Shown here piece after piece: positions 8,647 to 16,953 of a stretch of 64,000 nucleotides of DNA. The notes below the pieces were generated by a model that was not told the origin of the DNA, did no database searches, and saw only the letters and a list, made by a program, of their open reading frames with translations. Source of the stretch: Pseudomonadota bacterium (lineage in GTDB: Bacteria > Bdellovibrionota_C > UBA2361 > OMII01). The translations under genes and the position numbers were made by a program. Position 1 is the first letter of the stretch; each line of letters opens with the position of its first letter. The DNA lies in NCBI GenBank assembly GCA_026390555.1, contig JAPLFS010000035.1:61271-125270 (forward strand), written 5' to 3'.

Positions 8647-9435
8647 ATGATTAGAGCACTATATTCCGCTGCCACAGGCATGAACGCCCAGGAGACGAAT
8701 ATCGACGTTATCTCCAACAACCTGGCGAACGTAAATACGACCGGGTTTAAGAAGAGCAGGGCCGACTTTCAGGACCTGATCTATCAGTATGTTCAGGAAC
8801 CCGGCTCTCCCAGCTCTCAGACGACGACAAAGCCCTCCGGAATTCAGGTCGGATTAGGGGTAAAAACCGCAGCCGTTCAGAAGATCTTTACGCAGGGAGA
8901 TCTAACCTCGACCGGTAATCAACTTGATATCGCAATAGAGGGTGATGGCTTTTTCCAGGTTACCCGTCCCGATGGAACGCTCGTCTATAGCCGTGCCGGT
9001 GCGTTGCAACTGAATCAGAACGGGCAGATCGTAACTCCCGATGGATTTCCAGTGGCGCCAGGACTCACGATTCCACTTGATTCGCTTGGAATTACCTTTG
9101 GGCAGGACGGTACCGTCAGTGTAAAGCAACCCAATAATACTAACCCTGTTCAGATCGGACAGCTATCGGCGGTGAGATTTGCGAATAATTCAGGGCTACG
9201 CGCCGTCGGACAGAGTTTCTATGAAGAGACCCTAGCTTCCGGCGCACCGGTAACAGGAATCTTCAGCGAAAACGGATTCGGTCGTGTTAGCCAGGGGTTC
9301 TTAGAGACCAGTAACGTGAGCGTAGTTGAGCAGGTTGTAAATATGATTACAGCGCAACGTGCTTATGAGGCTTCATCTAAGGGTATCACTACCGCAGATG
9401 AGATGCTTTCACAGGCGATTAACTTAAAGAGGTAA
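8647..9435 (+). CDS. flgG: Flagellar distal rod protein FlgG
   Basis: 262 residues, close to the usual FlgG length. It begins MIRALYSAATGMNAQETNID and contains the SNNLANVNTTGFKKSRADFQDL motif in two adjoining parts. The D1-like domain includes DGTLVYSRAGALQLNQNGQ, and the C-terminus has ETSNVSVVEQVVNMITAQRAYE. FlgG forms the distal rod that crosses the P and L rings encoded downstream by flgI and flgH. The gene overlaps none of its neighbours; flgA begins four bases after its stop. Confidence 0.96.
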   Translation: MIRALYSAATGMNAQETNIDVISNNLANVNTTGFKKSRADFQDLIYQYVQEPGSPSSQTTTKPSGIQVGLGVKTAAVQKIFTQGDLTSTGNQLDIAIEGDGFFQVTRPDGTLVYSRAGALQLNQNGQIVTPDGFPVAPGLTIPLDSLGITFGQDGTVSVKQPNNTNPVQIGQLSAVRFANNSGLRAVGQSFYEETLASGAPVTGIFSENGFGRVSQGFLETSNVSVVEQVVNMITAQRAYEASSKGITTADEMLSQAINLKR

Positions 9436-9439
9436 TGAG

Positions 9440-10435
9440 ATGAAACTACTAAGTTCAGCCCTATGGATAGTAGGGGTACTGTTTTGCTCGGGGGTATGGT
9501 GCTCAATAGTGCAGGCCGATCTGCCGCTCAGCAATCACGCCTACTCTATTAGTATTCAGGGGCGTTCTGAGGTGGTTGTAGCAGAGCCAGTGGTACGGCT
9601 CGCTGATATCGCTCAGATCGACTCAGTACGTATTGAAGACGATGAGCAGATAGGGCGCTTAAAGAGGATCGAGGTTGCAACTAGCCCGAAAGCGGGAGAC
9701 AGCTCTCGCATTGAGGGAACAACGGTTATTGAACGTATCCGTAATGCTGGGATCTCAGTCGACACGTTGCGTTATACACTTCCACGCGAAATTACAGTAA
9801 CGAGAGCCTTTCGCGAGGTTGGATTGACGGAACTAGAGGGAGCACTAGCGAGCTTCCTTGGGAAGAGCGGTAGACAGATCGAGGTAAAGCGCTTGGTTAT
9901 TGAAAAGCCGGTGCGCATACCCACCGATAGTATGGGGATAGAGGTAGTGGCGCTTAAGACTACACAGCCTGGGCATATCGGCGTGGATTATCGCAGCGTT
10001 GAGGGGCTAGAGGAGGCCCGTTTTCAGCTACGTGCATTAGCTGATGAGTGGCGCCTTATGCCGGTAGCGATGAAGCCACTTAAGCGTGGAGCAGTTGTTG
10101 AGGCCGGTGACGTGCAGTTAAGCAAGGTAGGGGATATCGCCATTAGACGCGACTCTGTTGAGAATATCGGTGATGTTATCGGGCATAGTATTAGTAGTGA
10201 TATCGGTCAGGGAGAGATGTTTCGCGCTAGCGCATTGCAGGTGCCCCCCGCTATTACGGCGGGTGCGCGCATTACGTTACTTGTTCGCACCGGGCGACTG
10301 GAAGTTACGGCCACCGGAGTCGCACTTGAGTCTGGGATCATCGGCCAGGATATAAAGGTTAGAAACGAATCATCTAAGAAGATTATAACTGGAAAGATAG
10401 AGCAAGCGGGGCTTGTAGTGGTAGGAGCTTATTAA
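9440..10435 (+). CDS. flgA: Flagella basal-body P-ring formation protein FlgA
   Basis: 331 residues with an N-terminal signal peptide (hydrophobic stretch LLSSALWIVGVLFCSGVWC). The C-terminal SAF/ChapFlgA domain contains PLKRGAVVEAGDVQLSKV, GQGEMFRASALQVPPAITAG and the final 'VRNESSKKIITGKIEQAG' segment. FlgA is a periplasmic chaperone needed for assembly of the FlgI P ring, and flgI lies two genes downstream. The N-terminal half, about 130 residues, is less conserved, as usual for the family. Spacing to flgG and flgH is only a few bases. Confidence 0.9.
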   Translation: MKLLSSALWIVGVLFCSGVWCSIVQADLPLSNHAYSISIQGRSEVVVAEPVVRLADIAQIDSVRIEDDEQIGRLKRIEVATSPKAGDSSRIEGTTVIERIRNAGISVDTLRYTLPREITVTRAFREVGLTELEGALASFLGKSGRQIEVKRLVIEKPVRIPTDSMGIEVVALKTTQPGHIGVDYRSVEGLEEARFQLRALADEWRLMPVAMKPLKRGAVVEAGDVQLSKVGDIAIRRDSVENIGDVIGHSISSDIGQGEMFRASALQVPPAITAGARITLLVRTGRLEVTATGVALESGIIGQDIKVRNESSKKIITGKIEQAGLVVVGAY

Positions 10436-10437
10436 TT

Positions 10438-11394
10438 ATGCGCGTAACCGATAAAAGATCGATCCTGGTAGTAGGATTATTTCTAGGAAGCTTTGGCTGT
10501 GCAGCTAACCAAAAGGCGGAGCCATACGTGCCAGCTATGAAGTATGCTTCAGATACAAGCAGCGCAATATCGCGTGGGGGCTTGGCGTGGCAAGGGGCGG
10601 TATATGAGGAGAAAACAGCGGATGGTCGCGCACAGCTCCGACTAGCAAATTCACCCTTGCCACGTGCGCAAATCGGCGTTCCGCAGATTAAAGCTGAGCA
10701 GACTATTCCAACGGTGCAGGGTGTTCAGATGGCGGGTGCTGCAACTTTGCCAGATGGTGTTAGGGTAATACACAGTTCAGAACAGATGCCAGTGCTCTAT
10801 AAGAGCCCACTTGAAGCGGGGGATCCGGGGATGACCGCCTCGCTATGGCGCGAGAGTCGGGTCGGTAACGAGATGTTTCGTGATTTTAGAGCCTGGCAGT
10901 CGATGGACCTAATCACTATAGCCGTGACAGAGCGTTCGATGGGGCGTCACGATGCTGATACGGAGGTTAAGTCAAAGAGTGAGGTGTTAGCAGCGATACA
11001 GAACTTTTTTGGACTGGAGGCGAAGACTCAAAACTGGACATACCCACCGGACCTCTCCAGTTTAATCTCGGCCTCAACTAAGAACGATTTTAAGGGAGAG
11101 GGTAATACTAATCGACAGGCTGAATTAACAGCACGTATCTCAGCAGTTGTCGTTGAGGTTCTGCCATCGGGGCTGTTGCGGGTTGAGGGAGAGAAGATTA
11201 TCTCGGTTAATAACGAGGAGCAGGTGATGGTGATATCCGGATTGGTGCGCCAACGGGATATCACCTCGGATAACGAGGTTAACTCTTCGAAGATCGCGCA
11301 GATGAGAATTGATTACTACGGTAAGGGCACCGTAGGTGAGGCGCAGTATGGTGGCTGGATGGCGAGGTTTATGCGACTAGCATGGCCTTTTTAA
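10438..11394 (+). CDS. flgH: Flagellar L-ring lipoprotein FlgH
   Basis: 318 residues, longer than the usual 220-240. A lipoprotein signal ends in the lipobox-like LGSFGC near residue 21. An extra linker of roughly 100 residues follows, and the conserved FlgH domain then begins around SLWRESRVGNEMFRDFRAWQ. Family motifs include DLITIAVTERS, LTARISAVVVEVLPSGLLRV and GLVRQRDITSDNEVNSSKIA. FlgH forms the outer-membrane ring around the rod. The extended N-terminal linker is the only oddity. Confidence 0.93.
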   Translation: MRVTDKRSILVVGLFLGSFGCAANQKAEPYVPAMKYASDTSSAISRGGLAWQGAVYEEKTADGRAQLRLANSPLPRAQIGVPQIKAEQTIPTVQGVQMAGAATLPDGVRVIHSSEQMPVLYKSPLEAGDPGMTASLWRESRVGNEMFRDFRAWQSMDLITIAVTERSMGRHDADTEVKSKSEVLAAIQNFFGLEAKTQNWTYPPDLSSLISASTKNDFKGEGNTNRQAELTARISAVVVEVLPSGLLRVEGEKIISVNNEEQVMVISGLVRQRDITSDNEVNSSKIAQMRIDYYGKGTVGEAQYGGWMARFMRLAWPF

Positions 11395-11433
11395 TGGGTC
11401 TCTGGGTAAGTGGCGCATTTATGCGAGTAATTT

Positions 11434-12540
11434 ATGGATAACGGTATGAGAAAGTTAGTCTTGATTATAGCTCTGCTGCTCACTCTGGGTATAGCCGAGC
11501 TGGGGCAGTGCGCGCGGCTTAAGGATATTGCTGATGTCGAGGGGGTGCGAGGTAACCAGTTGCTCGGCTACGGTATAGTGGTTGGTCTAAACGGAACCGG
11601 TGATGGCAAGATTGATTTTACCCTAAAGAGTATGTCCAACATGTTGGAGAAGATGGGGATAAGAACTGATCCAATCCTTATTAAGGTCAAGAACGTTGCA
11701 TCCGTTATGGTGACCTCTGAGTTACCACCTTTTGCGCGACCAGGTTCGAAGGTAAACATAACGGTCTCCTCGATGGGTGATGCCAAGAGCTTGCAGGGGG
11801 GCATCCTGCTAATTACGCCGTTAAAGGGTGGTGATGGTAATACCTACGCTGTCGCCCAGGGGCCGATCGATCTCGGTGGCTTTGCCGTGTCAGGGGGGGG
11901 AGATTCGGCACAGAAAAACCATCCTACTGTAGGTACGATTCCGCAGGGGGCCTTGGTAGAGAGAGCGATTCCGTTTGATCTTTTTCAATCCAATAAGATT
12001 CGGATCGTATTACGCACGCCAGATTTTACAACTATGACGCGCGTTGTTGCAGCACTTAATCGTCGTATTGGGAAGCCCGCAGCGGTTGCTATAGATTCAG
12101 CGGCCGTAGAGGTTCCGATCGATGTAGAGGCCAGAGTAAATCCGGTCGGACTGATTGCAGCTCTGGAGCAGGTTGAGATTGAGCAGGATCTCGGCGCGCG
12201 GATTATTGTAAATGAGCGCACCGGAACTATTATCATGGGCGAGAAGGTAACTATTAATAAAGTCGCCCTTGCGCATGGTAACCTGAATATCTCAATTAGA
12301 ACTGAGAATCAGGTTGTTCAACCTAACGCACTGGCGGGAGGTCAGACGGCACAGGTTTCTAACGTTGATATAAACGTAGGAGAGGAGGTGGAATCTCTTA
12401 GGATAGTGGGGGGCGAGGTTACTTTGGGAGATCTAGTTAAGGCGCTTAACGCCATCGGAGCTACGCCGAGAGATCTAATAGCTATCTTTACCGCGTTAAA
12501 GGCTGCTGGGGCCCTTAATGCTGAACTTGTGGTGATGTAA
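11434..12540 (+). CDS. flgI: Flagellar P-ring protein FlgI
   Basis: 368 residues, normal for FlgI, with a signal peptide (LVLIIALLLTLGIAELGQC). The mature start has ARLKDIADVEGVRGNQLLGY. Core motifs are GYGIVVGLNGTGDG, the PPFARPGSKVNITVSSMGDA stretch, GNTYAVAQGPIDLGGF and the C-terminal LVKALNAIGATPRDLIAIF. It forms the periplasmic ring in the peptidoglycan layer. An ATG at 11446 is an alternative start that would place the signal peptide at the very N-terminus. Confidence 0.96.
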   Translation: MDNGMRKLVLIIALLLTLGIAELGQCARLKDIADVEGVRGNQLLGYGIVVGLNGTGDGKIDFTLKSMSNMLEKMGIRTDPILIKVKNVASVMVTSELPPFARPGSKVNITVSSMGDAKSLQGGILLITPLKGGDGNTYAVAQGPIDLGGFAVSGGGDSAQKNHPTVGTIPQGALVERAIPFDLFQSNKIRIVLRTPDFTTMTRVVAALNRRIGKPAAVAIDSAAVEVPIDVEARVNPVGLIAALEQVEIEQDLGARIIVNERTGTIIMGEKVTINKVALAHGNLNISIRTENQVVQPNALAGGQTAQVSNVDINVGEEVESLRIVGGEVTLGDLVKALNAIGATPRDLIAIFTALKAAGALNAELVVM

Positions 12541-12544
12541 TTAT

Positions 12545-12853
12545 ATGGATGCGGTTAAGCTATCAAATAAGGCATTTGGTGTTACTGATGTAGGTCGGGC
12601 ACAGAAGCCGTTGCCTGATACTCAGAATCCTAAGTTAGCAGCGGAGCAGTTTGAAGCGCTGTTGTTGCAAGAGATGTTGAAGTCGATGTGGAGTACGGTT
12701 CCAAAGGGCGAGTTGCTGACGGGTAGTAGTGAGGAGGGGATGTACAGAGATATGTTGAATGAGGCCATAGCGAAGTCCGTCTCAGAGGGTACTGGAATTG
12801 GTATTAAGGATGTAATATCTAAAGATATTAATAAGTTAAGTAAAAATAAGTAA
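12545..12853 (+). CDS. flgJ: FlgJ-like rod-binding protein (short, no muramidase domain)
   Basis: 102 residues matching the N-terminal rod-binding domain of FlgJ: LAAEQFEALLLQEMLKSMW and GMYRDMLNEAIAKSVSEGTG. The peptidoglycan-hydrolase domain found in beta- and gammaproteobacterial FlgJ is absent. That is usual outside those groups, where the domain is supplied by another protein. It caps or scaffolds the growing rod in the periplasm. It lies four bases after flgI. Confidence 0.88.
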   Translation: MDAVKLSNKAFGVTDVGRAQKPLPDTQNPKLAAEQFEALLLQEMLKSMWSTVPKGELLTGSSEEGMYRDMLNEAIAKSVSEGTGIGIKDVISKDINKLSKNK

Positions 12854-12923
12854 CCTTTTAGAAGTATTTGGCATCTTAGATGGTAGGTAGTAACTATTAA
12901 CCATGTCAGGCCCGTATGCGTTT

Positions 12924-12957
12924 GCCCCTATTAAGGGGCGAGTTTGCGAAGCAAACT
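12924..12957. repeat. Twin-hairpin repeat, copy C (related to the left half of copy A)
   Basis: Two adjacent hairpins sit in the flgJ-flgM gap: GCCCCT/AGGGGC (12924-12939) and AGTTTGC-GAA-GCAAACT (12941-12957). The same arrangement occurs at 3080-3110 inside MITE copy A, where the second stem has a different sequence but still pairs. Neither copy is followed by a T-run, so they do not look like standard terminators. Confidence 0.6.
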
Positions 12958-13020
12958 GGGGTGGCTGGTTATTATGGTAGTGTCCACAGGAAGGACCATT
13001 TTTCTGCAATAGGATGAATT

Positions 13021-13380
13021 ATGAAGGTACCGGGATCAGAGGCTAGCGACGCGACGTTTAATCGAATTCAGGGTGCTAGTACCGAGAGGGTGGCAACTCC
13101 TAAGGGTCAGGCAGCAGCGGCACAGGCCGATAATAACTCTGCGTCGCAACGTACGAAGGCAGAAGATACGATGCAGTTCTCACCCCTCAGCGCGCTACTT
13201 AAGTCCGAGCTTAGTCCGGCAAAGATGGCAGATGAGCGGCGCGCCAAGATCGAAACTCTTAAGGAGCAGATTAAGAACGGGACCTACGCCCCTCCATCTG
13301 AAGTTATCGCGCAAGCTGTTGGTGAGGAGCTCTCCCTTGAAATTCTACTAAGTGCAGGGGCACTAAACGACGCTGAATAA
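13021..13380 (+). CDS. flgM: FlgM-like anti-sigma-28 factor
   Basis: 119 residues. The first 60 are polar and probably disordered. The C-terminal half has the FlgM pattern FSPLSALLKSEL, then RRAKIETLKEQIKNGTYAPP and EVIAQAVGEELSLEIL, matching the helix that clamps sigma-28. FlgM holds sigma-28 inactive until it is exported through the finished hook. The position between flgJ and flgN-flgK is the usual one. It has its own leader of 167 bases that contains a twin-hairpin repeat. Confidence 0.75.
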   Translation: MKVPGSEASDATFNRIQGASTERVATPKGQAAAAQADNNSASQRTKAEDTMQFSPLSALLKSELSPAKMADERRAKIETLKEQIKNGTYAPPSEVIAQAVGEELSLEILLSAGALNDAE

Positions 13381-13385
13381 TTCTG

Positions 13386-13898
13386 ATGAAACTTGATATT
13401 AACGCGGTAAGATCTATTGAAAAGCTTCTTTCTGCTGAGTTACTTGAGTACGACCGATATCTAGAACTCCTTGAACATGAGCAACAGGCTGTTATTAAGC
13501 TTGATTCCGACAAGGTTGTGTTGCTTGGGGCAGCACGGGGAGAGATCGTAGATCGCATTGCGCAGCTCAAAGAGGAACGAACTAAGTTTATAGCAACAAC
13601 TATTGGCGATGATTCCTTCCGTGCCTCTGAGGTTATAGAGCAGGGGTGTTCCGCCGGTGACAAGAAGCGCTTGATGGCGCTAATCGAAAAGATTCGCGCA
13701 AAGATCAAACAGGTTGAGGCCAAGAGCAAGGAGTTTAACCAGATCCTGAGCTATTCACTGGGATTGGTGAACGGAGAGCTTTCATTACTGTGGTCGGCGA
13801 GTCAGCCGGTCAGCAGGGTCTACAACGCCTTTGGCTCAATTACACAGGGAGTTCAGCCCGCACCTCCTCGTAATGGCTCACTTCTGGGCGAAGCGTAG
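13386..13898 (+). CDS. flgN: FlgN-like flagellar export chaperone
   Basis: 170 residues, mostly amphipathic helix, starting LDINAVRSIEKLLSAELLEYDRYLELLEHEQQA in separate helical turns. A long coiled-coil region of KIRAKIKQVEAKSKEFNQIL type follows. This fits the FlgN/FliT-like chaperone for the hook-associated proteins FlgK and FlgL, which are encoded next in the flagellar order but now 3 kb away. It begins five bases after flgM. The sequence conservation of FlgN is low, so the call leans on context and helical pattern. Confidence 0.7.
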   Translation: MKLDINAVRSIEKLLSAELLEYDRYLELLEHEQQAVIKLDSDKVVLLGAARGEIVDRIAQLKEERTKFIATTIGDDSFRASEVIEQGCSAGDKKRLMALIEKIRAKIKQVEAKSKEFNQILSYSLGLVNGELSLLWSASQPVSRVYNAFGSITQGVQPAPPRNGSLLGEA

Positions 13899-14032
13899 CT
13901 CCCGCAGCAGATTATCCTAGAAATATATAAGGAATTAGGCGGACGATCTTTTTCGTGGCCGTAGGGATCCCCACGTACCAATTTGTTCTAATTTGTTTAA
14001 GCTGCTGGGAGCCCCGTATCTTTCAATTGCCC

Positions 14033-14725
14033 TCAGTCGAGTAAGCGTACCTTGCCGGTATCGACGTCGTAGATCGCACCGAATACCTGTAGCCTGCCTT
14101 GTGCGTGCGCCGCACGCAGAAGGTCGCTGGTGTTGAGGACCTGCTTCATCTGAAAGCGAGTATTGGCCTCGACGGCGGCGTCGAGCAGGGCCTCTGAGGA
14201 GTGTCCTGGTGCTCCCTTCTCCAAATGCGCGAGGCCAGGCCGAATCGCTTTCACAAGGAGGTTCATGTTGCCGGGCAGATCCTTGCCGCTAAGGGTCGCG
14301 GCAACCGCCCCACACTTAGTGTGACCGAGCACGAGGATCGTGTGCACGCCCAGAGCTTCCACGCCGTACTCGAATGTCGCGCTCGATTCCTTGGTCTCAA
14401 AGCCGCCCGCAACACGATTTACGAATAGGTCGCCGACACCCACGTCGAAAACGATCTCGACCGGGATGCGAGAATCTGCGCACCCGAGTACGCCGATCGA
14501 CGGGATCTGCCCGTAGGTGCCGGTCTTGACGACCTTCTCCTGCTGCCAAGAGTGAGACTCAGTTGCCCCATCTACGAACCGTTTGTTGCCGGCAAGGAGC
14601 AGGGCTCGCACATCAGACTGGCTGATACCCGGAGACGGCTGCCCAGAAGTCGGCGGCGACACGTCTGTCGTCGAGGCAGCACAACCAGAGAGAATACAGA
14701 GGATAACGATGAGGGTAGTTTTCAT
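14033..14725 (-). CDS. Beta-class carbonic anhydrase with lipoprotein signal
   Basis: About 230 residues. From ATG 14725 the N-terminus reads MKTTLIVILCILSGCAAS, a lipoprotein signal with lipobox LSGC, so the enzyme is predicted to be anchored on the periplasmic side. The catalytic domain carries the zinc ligands in GCADSRIPVEI (Cys, plus the Asp-Arg dyad) and VLGHTKCGAVAA (His and Cys). It hydrates CO2 to bicarbonate. The start at 14761 would bury the signal peptide and is less likely. The gene looks richer in GC than its neighbours and interrupts the flagellar cluster on the opposite strand, suggesting acquisition. Confidence 0.9.
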   Translation of the reverse strand: MKTTLIVILCILSGCAASTTDVSPPTSGQPSPGISQSDVRALLLAGNKRFVDGATESHSWQQEKVVKTGTYGQIPSIGVLGCADSRIPVEIVFDVGVGDLFVNRVAGGFETKESSATFEYGVEALGVHTILVLGHTKCGAVAATLSGKDLPGNMNLLVKAIRPGLAHLEKGAPGHSSEALLDAAVEANTRFQMKQVLNTSDLLRAAHAQGRLQVFGAIYDVDTGKVRLLD

Positions 14726-14903
14726 GACAATATCAGTAACACCCAGCGGCATGCAGTGCAATTACTCAATTGATAATTGGTAAGTAGGCGAAGATTATTA
14801 AAGCGAAGACCAGTGGCATGGGGTCACTTTACAATCAAAGACATCATGAGGGCAGAGGGGCTATCAGACTTCAGAGCTTCGCCAGCTATCCCAAAGTTCA
14901 TCT

Positions 14904-15503
14904 CTATAAACTCCAAGACAGTCCTGCATACTTGATCTGTTCAAAAAGCAACGGACAGGCTGTTTTTAATTCTTTACAAACCGGCTCTGTATCGAGTTGC
15001 AAATCAAGTGATATTCCGCTTTTGATTATATCCGAGGCAACCGAACACGTGAGAGGAAAGTTTGGCGCGCTAAAGTTTGGAGCGCTCATGAGCGAGCTTG
15101 TAGTCTTGAGACATTTTCGGAAGAGTTGCGCTCCATTCGGCACAGTACATTTCGCAATAACTTTTTGAAAATATCTTGTTGACACACTATCATGAGACTC
15201 CCTTACTGGGCATTTTCTGGGCACTAAGTCTTTTATGCTCATCTTAAAGACATCCCGGCTACTTTTGCATACAGCGCCTAGATCACTTTTATTATCACCA
15301 AGTTGGTACTCGTTCTGCGCTGCCTCCAGTCCTGTTAATGTAGAAAGAGCATTTTTAACACCCGAAGTGTGTACGAACGCCAAAAACGAGTTGCACGCTA
15401 CTCGACCAGCAGTTTTTGAATCGGCGTGAGCACTCGAGATCGCTGCAGTGGAAACCACTAAAAGCAAAGCAGAAATCGCTAACCTTCTTAAAAACAAACT
15501 CAT
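14904..15503 (-). CDS. Secreted or periplasmic protein of unknown function
   Basis: About 199 residues from ATG 15503. The N-terminus MSLFLRRLAISALLLVVSTA ending near SSAHA is a clear Sec signal peptide. The mature part contains eight or so cysteines (for example VACNSF, GAVCKSS, PRKCPV, AKCTVP), which suggests disulfide bonds in the periplasm. I do not recognise the family. An in-frame GTG at 15557 would add 18 residues before the signal. Base composition is more AT-rich than the flagellar genes. It lies in the accessory islet between flgN and flgK. Confidence 0.6.
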   Translation of the reverse strand: MSLFLRRLAISALLLVVSTAAISSAHADSKTAGRVACNSFLAFVHTSGVKNALSTLTGLEAAQNEYQLGDNKSDLGAVCKSSRDVFKMSIKDLVPRKCPVRESHDSVSTRYFQKVIAKCTVPNGAQLFRKCLKTTSSLMSAPNFSAPNFPLTCSVASDIIKSGISLDLQLDTEPVCKELKTACPLLFEQIKYAGLSWSL

Positions 15504-15843
15504 GAAACAGGTGAGTTTGGCCACCAAAGCTTTAAGGTGTCGGTATGTACTGCCCACGGCAACAGGAACTTGAGATTGAGCAGATGCAGAACGTGCAAAG
15601 AAAATTAGGCTAGTTAAGGAAGATCAATTCACTCCCCCTAATTAGCTGATATGATTCTTTTCGCGCGCCCACTTGCACTCTTCTGCTAGGCTAACAAAGC
15701 TAATCTGGAGCTACAACTGACAGACTATGCAAAATAATCAGACGACTCAGAAACTTTATAATCGCAGTGCTTAGTTACACCATATCAACACATTACTCGA
15801 ATAGTCCTTGAATATATGTTCGAAAAATCGTACACTTTGAGGG

Positions 15844-16215
15844 ATGCTGAACTCGGTAATTTCTCACCTGTCGGACCAACCGACTATGAAGATCCTGCGG
15901 GGACTGCTGACCAGCCCTCGCCCTCGGCACCTGCGGGATCTAGCGGCTCAGTACGAGCTATCCCCTTCAGGAGTATCGGATATTATTCGGCGCCTACAGC
16001 AATCCGGCGTGCTGAAGGAGGTGCGCGAAAAAAATCGACGATGCTTTCGCCTCTCAATAACAGCGCAGGAATTTGAGTGCCTAAAGGTATTTTTTGCCAT
16101 ACATGAGATAAACCTCGTTCGGCAACGTGCGCCGCGCTACTCTAAACATGCGGCTTCAAGACTCGCAGGCATGGATGAATTGTATTCGTTCTACAAAAAG
16201 GCCAAAGAAAAATGA
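15844..16215 (+). CDS. Winged-helix regulator, probable antitoxin of an HTH-nucleotidyltransferase pair
   Basis: 123 residues. The segment RPRHLRDLAAQYELSPSGVS followed by DIIRRLQQSGVLKEVREKNR and a beta-wing (RCFRLSITAQE) is a MarR/ArsR-like winged helix at about residues 25-75. The rest is helical and basic. The stop overlaps the start of the nucleotidyltransferase gene by four bases (ATGA). Pairs of a small HTH gene and a nucleotidyltransferase in this order resemble AbiEi/AbiEii-type and HTH-MNT toxin-antitoxin modules, but here the HTH protein is shorter than AbiEi. The antitoxin role is inferred. Confidence 0.65.
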   Translation: MLNSVISHLSDQPTMKILRGLLTSPRPRHLRDLAAQYELSPSGVSDIIRRLQQSGVLKEVREKNRRCFRLSITAQEFECLKVFFAIHEINLVRQRAPRYSKHAASRLAGMDELYSFYKKAKEK

Positions 16216-16817
16216 GCCTAACGCCCCTCAAAGCGCTCAAACTAATGGTGAAAGCGCTCAACAAAGAGCCTTGCGCCTACTGTCTAGTCGGCGGACACGC
16301 AGCCAGTTTATATCGCGTGCAAGAACGGTTCACAAAGGATGTGGACTTCGCTCTTGTAGCGGACCTTGAAAAAAACTCGCGCGCAGTTGCAGAACGGGCG
16401 ATAAAGGCGGTCGGGCTTACGCCAATAGTCGGTTTCATTCCGAGGGGCAAACAGGAGCCTGCGCGAAGGTCAATTTGCATGATTACCTCCACTCCACTAG
16501 CGAACGAAGTGACGGGAATGATCGATGTCCTGCTTCCTGAGCTGCCCTGGGTGAAGGTAGCTGTTGAAAGAGCTCAAGCAAACCTGATTGATCTTGGTTT
16601 TGCATTCGTCCCGGTCATTACACCTGAGGATCTTATCGTCGCAAAATGCTTCTCAGTACGAAACTCTCCTGACCGTTTTAAGGATCTAGATGACTTAAAA
16701 GAGCTCCTGGGGCACGTAAAGGAGCTCGATATAGACTACCTACGAGAGAAGCTAGCTACCTTCTCCCTTGAGATCCCAGATCAGGTACAGAAGTACGCCC
16801 CCGCGTCGCTCCTCTGA
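16212..16817 (+). CDS. Nucleotidyltransferase (AbiEii/MNT-like), probable toxin
   Basis: 201 residues. The N-terminal nucleotidyltransferase core has CLVGGHAASLYRVQ and the metal-binding DVDFAL (DxD type) near residues 24-51, as in AbiEii and related minimal NTases. The later segment VITPEDLIVAKCFSVRNSPDRFKDLDDL matches the C-terminal part of these proteins. Such enzymes add nucleotides to tRNA or proteins, and in AbiE-type systems they are the toxin. It is translationally coupled to the upstream winged-helix gene. A housekeeping nucleotidyltransferase cannot be excluded. Confidence 0.7.
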   Translation: MSLTPLKALKLMVKALNKEPCAYCLVGGHAASLYRVQERFTKDVDFALVADLEKNSRAVAERAIKAVGLTPIVGFIPRGKQEPARRSICMITSTPLANEVTGMIDVLLPELPWVKVAVERAQANLIDLGFAFVPVITPEDLIVAKCFSVRNSPDRFKDLDDLKELLGHVKELDIDYLREKLATFSLEIPDQVQKYAPASLL

Positions 16818-16877
16818 TAAACGGGTCTCCGCAGCAGATCTTTCCCGTCGCAATAGCTAATCCCCCGTAGCTAGGTT

Positions 16878-16893
16878 GGGCACGTACCTTGCT
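16878..16893 (+). promoter_or_regulatory. Sigma-54 promoter of flgKL
   Basis: GGGCACGTACCTTGCT matches the RpoN consensus TGGCACG-N4-TTGCW at all but the first base, with GG and GC exactly ten bases apart. It sits 61 bases before ATG 16954, giving a transcription start near 16904. This rules out the longer flgK start at 16876, which would lie upstream of the promoter. RpoN control of hook-associated genes is common in flagellated Gram-negative bacteria. Confidence 0.75.
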
Positions 16894-16953
16894 CATTATG
16901 CTGTTAAGCCCCGGTGTGCGGCATCTTTTGCCGCTATAGGATTGATCGACGCT

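Noticed and set aside
13902..16839. 11-bp direct repeat CCGCAGCAGAT as attachment sites of the flgN-flgK islet
   Set aside because: Closely similar CCGCAGCA strings occur elsewhere (for example near 41772), and no integrase or target gene end is seen; kept only as a remark.
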